A DNA stretch of 64,000 nt, from assembly GCA_910586765.1 (NCBI GenBank), contig CAJUJJ010000003.1:62001-126000 (forward strand), in the 5' to 3' direction. Of this stretch, positions 62,214-64,000 are shown piece after piece. The DNA comes from an uncultured Clostridia bacterium (GTDB taxonomy: Bacteria; Bacillota; Clostridia; Lachnospirales; Anaerotignaceae). A model generated the notes under the pieces. That model did not search any database, was not told the origin of the DNA, and saw nothing but the letters and a program-made list of their open reading frames with translations. Made by a program: the position numbers and the translations under genes. The stretch's first letter is position 1; each line of letters opens with the position of its first letter.

Positions 62214-62464
62214 ATTATCTCCTCCTGAAATGATTAGAGCTTTTAGAGTTTATCCATTTTTGAACAATAAAAAACAGATAGCTAAAGCCACCTGCAAAAT
62301 TTTCAAAAAATGTCAATATAAAAATAGCAGGGGATAGCAAAAACTGCTATAAAGAAAATGCCTCCATTCCTGCCAATGTGTCAGAAACCCCCCTCGACGT
62401 TTCTTTTTAAAGCTCCTTTTTTTAATATGATTATCATTATACAATCTTTTTTTGATATTATCAA
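62214..62464 (-). promoter_or_regulatory. putP promoter and long structured 5' leader
   Basis: On the minus strand TTGATA (62464-62459), 17 bases and TATAAT (62441-62436) predict a start near 62429, giving a leader of about 216 bases. In it, a stem AGAAAC/GTTTCT has a G-rich loop (GAGGGGG). Further down, the repeats ATAGCAG, TGCTAT and CTGCTAT (62324-62350) allow two mutually exclusive hairpins, the larger followed by TTTTTATA. The loop G run could also pair with CCCC at 62330-62333. This arrangement suggests a riboswitch-like attenuator, but I do not recognise the class. Confidence 0.45.
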
Positions 62465-62513
62465 TGTTTTTTTGAATTTTTGGAAAAGTGTATGAAATAT
62501 TGTCATTTTAACA

Positions 62514-62541
62514 TTGATTTTTTATGGCAATGTGTTATGAT
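62514..62541 (+). promoter_or_regulatory. Promoter of the EamA transporter gene
   Basis: TTGATT (62514-62519), 16 bases and TATGAT (62536-62541) lie about 50 bases before the start. It is divergent from the putP promoter. Confidence 0.5.
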
Positions 62542-62594
62542 ACCAGAATATAAACAATGAATAAATAATGTGTAAAAGAGAAAGGTGTTATAGT

Positions 62595-63512
62595 ATGGAA
62601 CAGCAAACAAAAAATAAATGGAAAGGATTTTTATTAGTTGCTTTTGGTGCTTGTTGCTGGGGTATTTCAGGAAATGTAGGACAATTTTTAAAAACAACAA
62701 GGGGTTTTTCACTAGAATGGATTGTATCTTGCCGTTTGCTAGTAGGAGGATTTTTACTTTTGTGTTATTTGTTTTTAAAACATAATAAAAAAATGTTTGA
62801 AATATGGCAGAAAAAAGAATATAGAATAGCATTACCTGTTTTTGCTATATTTGGTATGCTGCCTGCACAATATACTTATTTTGTAGCAATTAAATATTCT
62901 AATGCTGCTACGGCAACGGTATTGCAATATACAGGCCCTGTATTGATTGTGATTTATATGGCATTAAGACAGAAAAAATTGCCTTCTAAAGCAGAATGTA
63001 TTGCTGTATTTTGTGCATTGTTTGGTACATTTTTGCTTGCTACAAATGGTAATTTACATAGTTTGACATTGTCACCAAAGGCATTGTTTTGGGGTGTGCT
63101 TTCTGCTTTTGCATTGGCATTTTATACCATACAGCCTAAAAAGTTGTTAGAAAAATGGGATTCTTCTTTTGTAATAGGTTGGGGTATGTTTTTAGCAGGT
63201 ATTGCGATTTTTCCTATTCACCCTATTACCAGTTTTACTGGTACAATGGACATAGGAGCAGTGATAGCAATGCTATTTATATTGTCATTTGGTACAATAT
63301 TTGCTTTTTGTTGTTATTTGGCTGGTGTTGCCATTGTAGGAGCAACAAAGGGAAGTTTAATTGCTTGTTTAGAACCTTTGTCTGCAACTGTAGTTTCTAT
63401 TGTTTGGCTCAAACAAAATTTTAGTGCTATAGATTTTGTAGGTTTTGTTTTTATTATTGCTACAATAGGTATATTATCATTACCTAAAAAAGAAGTAGCT
63501 TTCAAATCATAA
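62595..63512 (+). CDS. EamA-family (DMT) transporter
   Basis: A 305-residue membrane protein with ten hydrophobic helices in two five-helix halves, each an EamA unit: FLLVAFGACCWGISGNVGQFL with SNAATATVLQYTGPVLIVIYM, and AFALAFYTIQPKKLLEKW with GATKGSLIACLEPLSATVVS. Drug/metabolite transporters of this type export amino acids or other metabolites; the substrate cannot be read from sequence. ATG at 62595 is preferred, with AAAGGTG seven bases upstream. Confidence 0.88.
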   Translation: MEQQTKNKWKGFLLVAFGACCWGISGNVGQFLKTTRGFSLEWIVSCRLLVGGFLLLCYLFLKHNKKMFEIWQKKEYRIALPVFAIFGMLPAQYTYFVAIKYSNAATATVLQYTGPVLIVIYMALRQKKLPSKAECIAVFCALFGTFLLATNGNLHSLTLSPKALFWGVLSAFALAFYTIQPKKLLEKWDSSFVIGWGMFLAGIAIFPIHPITSFTGTMDIGAVIAMLFILSFGTIFAFCCYLAGVAIVGATKGSLIACLEPLSATVVSIVWLKQNFSAIDFVGFVFIIATIGILSLPKKEVAFKS

Positions 63513-63523
63513 TAGTATAGTAC

Positions 63524-63571
63524 AAAATAGTCTGCTGCCTTTTGACATAATATAGACAGCAGACTATTTTT
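63524..63571. terminator. Bidirectional terminator
   Basis: A perfect 14-bp stem (63524-63537 with 63557-63570) with A and T runs at its ends lies between the convergent EamA and rubrerythrin genes. Confidence 0.9.
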
Positions 63572-63577
63572 AAAGTA

Positions 63578-64000
63578 TTATTTAAAAATTTCACAAGGCT
63601 CAAAAGAACCAATGGCGTGACAAGTGGAACAAACATCAGGACGCTGTTCATATGTAGCACCACAGAACATACAACGATAACCATTCACTTTCTGTTTTTG
63701 TTCTGTTTTTACAGGAGCTTCTGGTGTTTTTCTATTTTTTTGCATTAAATGAAGCATTGCTTCTAAAAATCTTCTTTCGTGGTCGTGTTCAATTTTGGCA
63801 ATATTTTGAAAAAGCTGTGCTAATTCTGTCAGACCTTCTTCTTCTGCTGTTTTTGCAAAAGAAGGATACATGTTTGTCCATTCTGCATTTTCGCCAGAAG
63901 CAGCATCTTTTAAATTAGATAAACTGTCAGACAATTCCCCATATAATGTTGTATACAATAGTTTGGCGTGGGTAGACTCATTTAATGCCATTTTTTCAAA
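63578..64000 (-). CDS. Rubrerythrin (5' end cut by window)
   Basis: The reading frame is open from base 64000 ([14 protein letters not shown]) to the stop at 63578, giving the last 140 or so residues; the internal ATG at 63991 is not the start, since the ferritin-like domain should begin earlier. Visible are the diiron helix pieces [26 protein letters not shown] and [11 protein letters not shown]. The C-terminal rubredoxin-like domain has both cysteine pairs, [11 protein letters not shown] and [11 protein letters not shown]. Rubrerythrins reduce hydrogen peroxide in anaerobes. Full length is about 180-195 residues in the family. Confidence 0.93.
   Translation of the reverse strand, partial: FEKMALNESTHAKLLYTTLYGELSDSLSNLKDAASGENAEWTNMYPSFAKTAEEEGLTELAQLFQNIAKIEHDHERRFLEAMLHLMQKNRKTPEAPVKTEQKQKVNGYRCMFCGATYEQRPDVCSTCHAIGSFEPCEIFK

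Noticed and set aside
62214..62429. Glycine, SAM, THF, fluoride or c-di-GMP riboswitch in the putP leader
   Set aside because: None of the recalled core sequences of these classes is present, although the leader does look structured.

Overview
The window is strongly AT-rich chromosomal DNA from an anaerobic, endospore-forming, flagellated member of the Clostridia. Lachnospirales is the likeliest order; that is an inference from gene content. Supporting evidence is spoIIE, a SipL-like spore coat protein (SPOCS plus LysM), a flagellar and chemotaxis cluster, an S-layer-homology surface protein, pyrophosphate-dependent phosphofructokinase, rubrerythrin, a large Firmicutes-type SRP RNA, and AGGAGG ribosome binding sites with frequent TTG or GTG starts. 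I see no rRNA, tRNA, CRISPR array, complete insertion sequence or prophage.

Layout. 1-8305 is a minus-strand motility block (cheA, cheW, cheR, cheB, a long FtsA-like protein, flgM, and flgN cut by the window edge). 8404-15458 is a tightly packed plus-strand operon of a FliK/YlqG-like protein, a stand-alone FlhB C-terminal domain (YlqH), a PilZ-like protein and a 1568-residue SLH surface protein. 15546-22158 carries queG, recU, tldD, tldE, a signal peptidase, an EF-hand-like protein and an unknown acidic protein. 22197-23768 is the SipL-like gene on the minus strand. 23967-29421 is a YesN/YesM two-component system with two sugar-binding proteins and no permease. 29422-33218 holds a candidate small RNA, a small basic protein, threonine aldolase, and a MarR regulator with an MFS transporter under a shared palindrome.

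33346-48687 is an ancient Firmicutes core block (spoIIE, tilS, hpt, ftsH, coaX, dusB), in the order recalled for Bacillus subtilis. It is interrupted by three secreted proteins, a thioesterase, ornithine carbamoyltransferase, birA, a PanT-like ECF component and a second coaX. Next come a coiled-coil protein behind a SigD-like element, a lipoprotein, tadA and the SRP RNA. After the SRP RNA, where dnaX is usual, there is a small island (51.9-53.6 kb) of one unknown gene, two XRE regulators and GC-rich hairpins. Core genes resume with metG, tatD and a YabE-like G5/3D protein. The end holds a secreted propeller-like protein, pfp, a monooxygenase-fold protein, putP with a long structured leader, an EamA exporter and a truncated rubrerythrin.

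The strongest leads are the FliK-like/FlhB-C/PilZ/SLH operon, the tandem coaX pair with different changes in one conserved motif, the 21-bp-spaced spoIIE promoter, the hairpin-bounded island after the SRP RNA, an insertion-like element between two copies of a terminator arm at 42.6-42.85 kb, and structured leaders before panT and putP.
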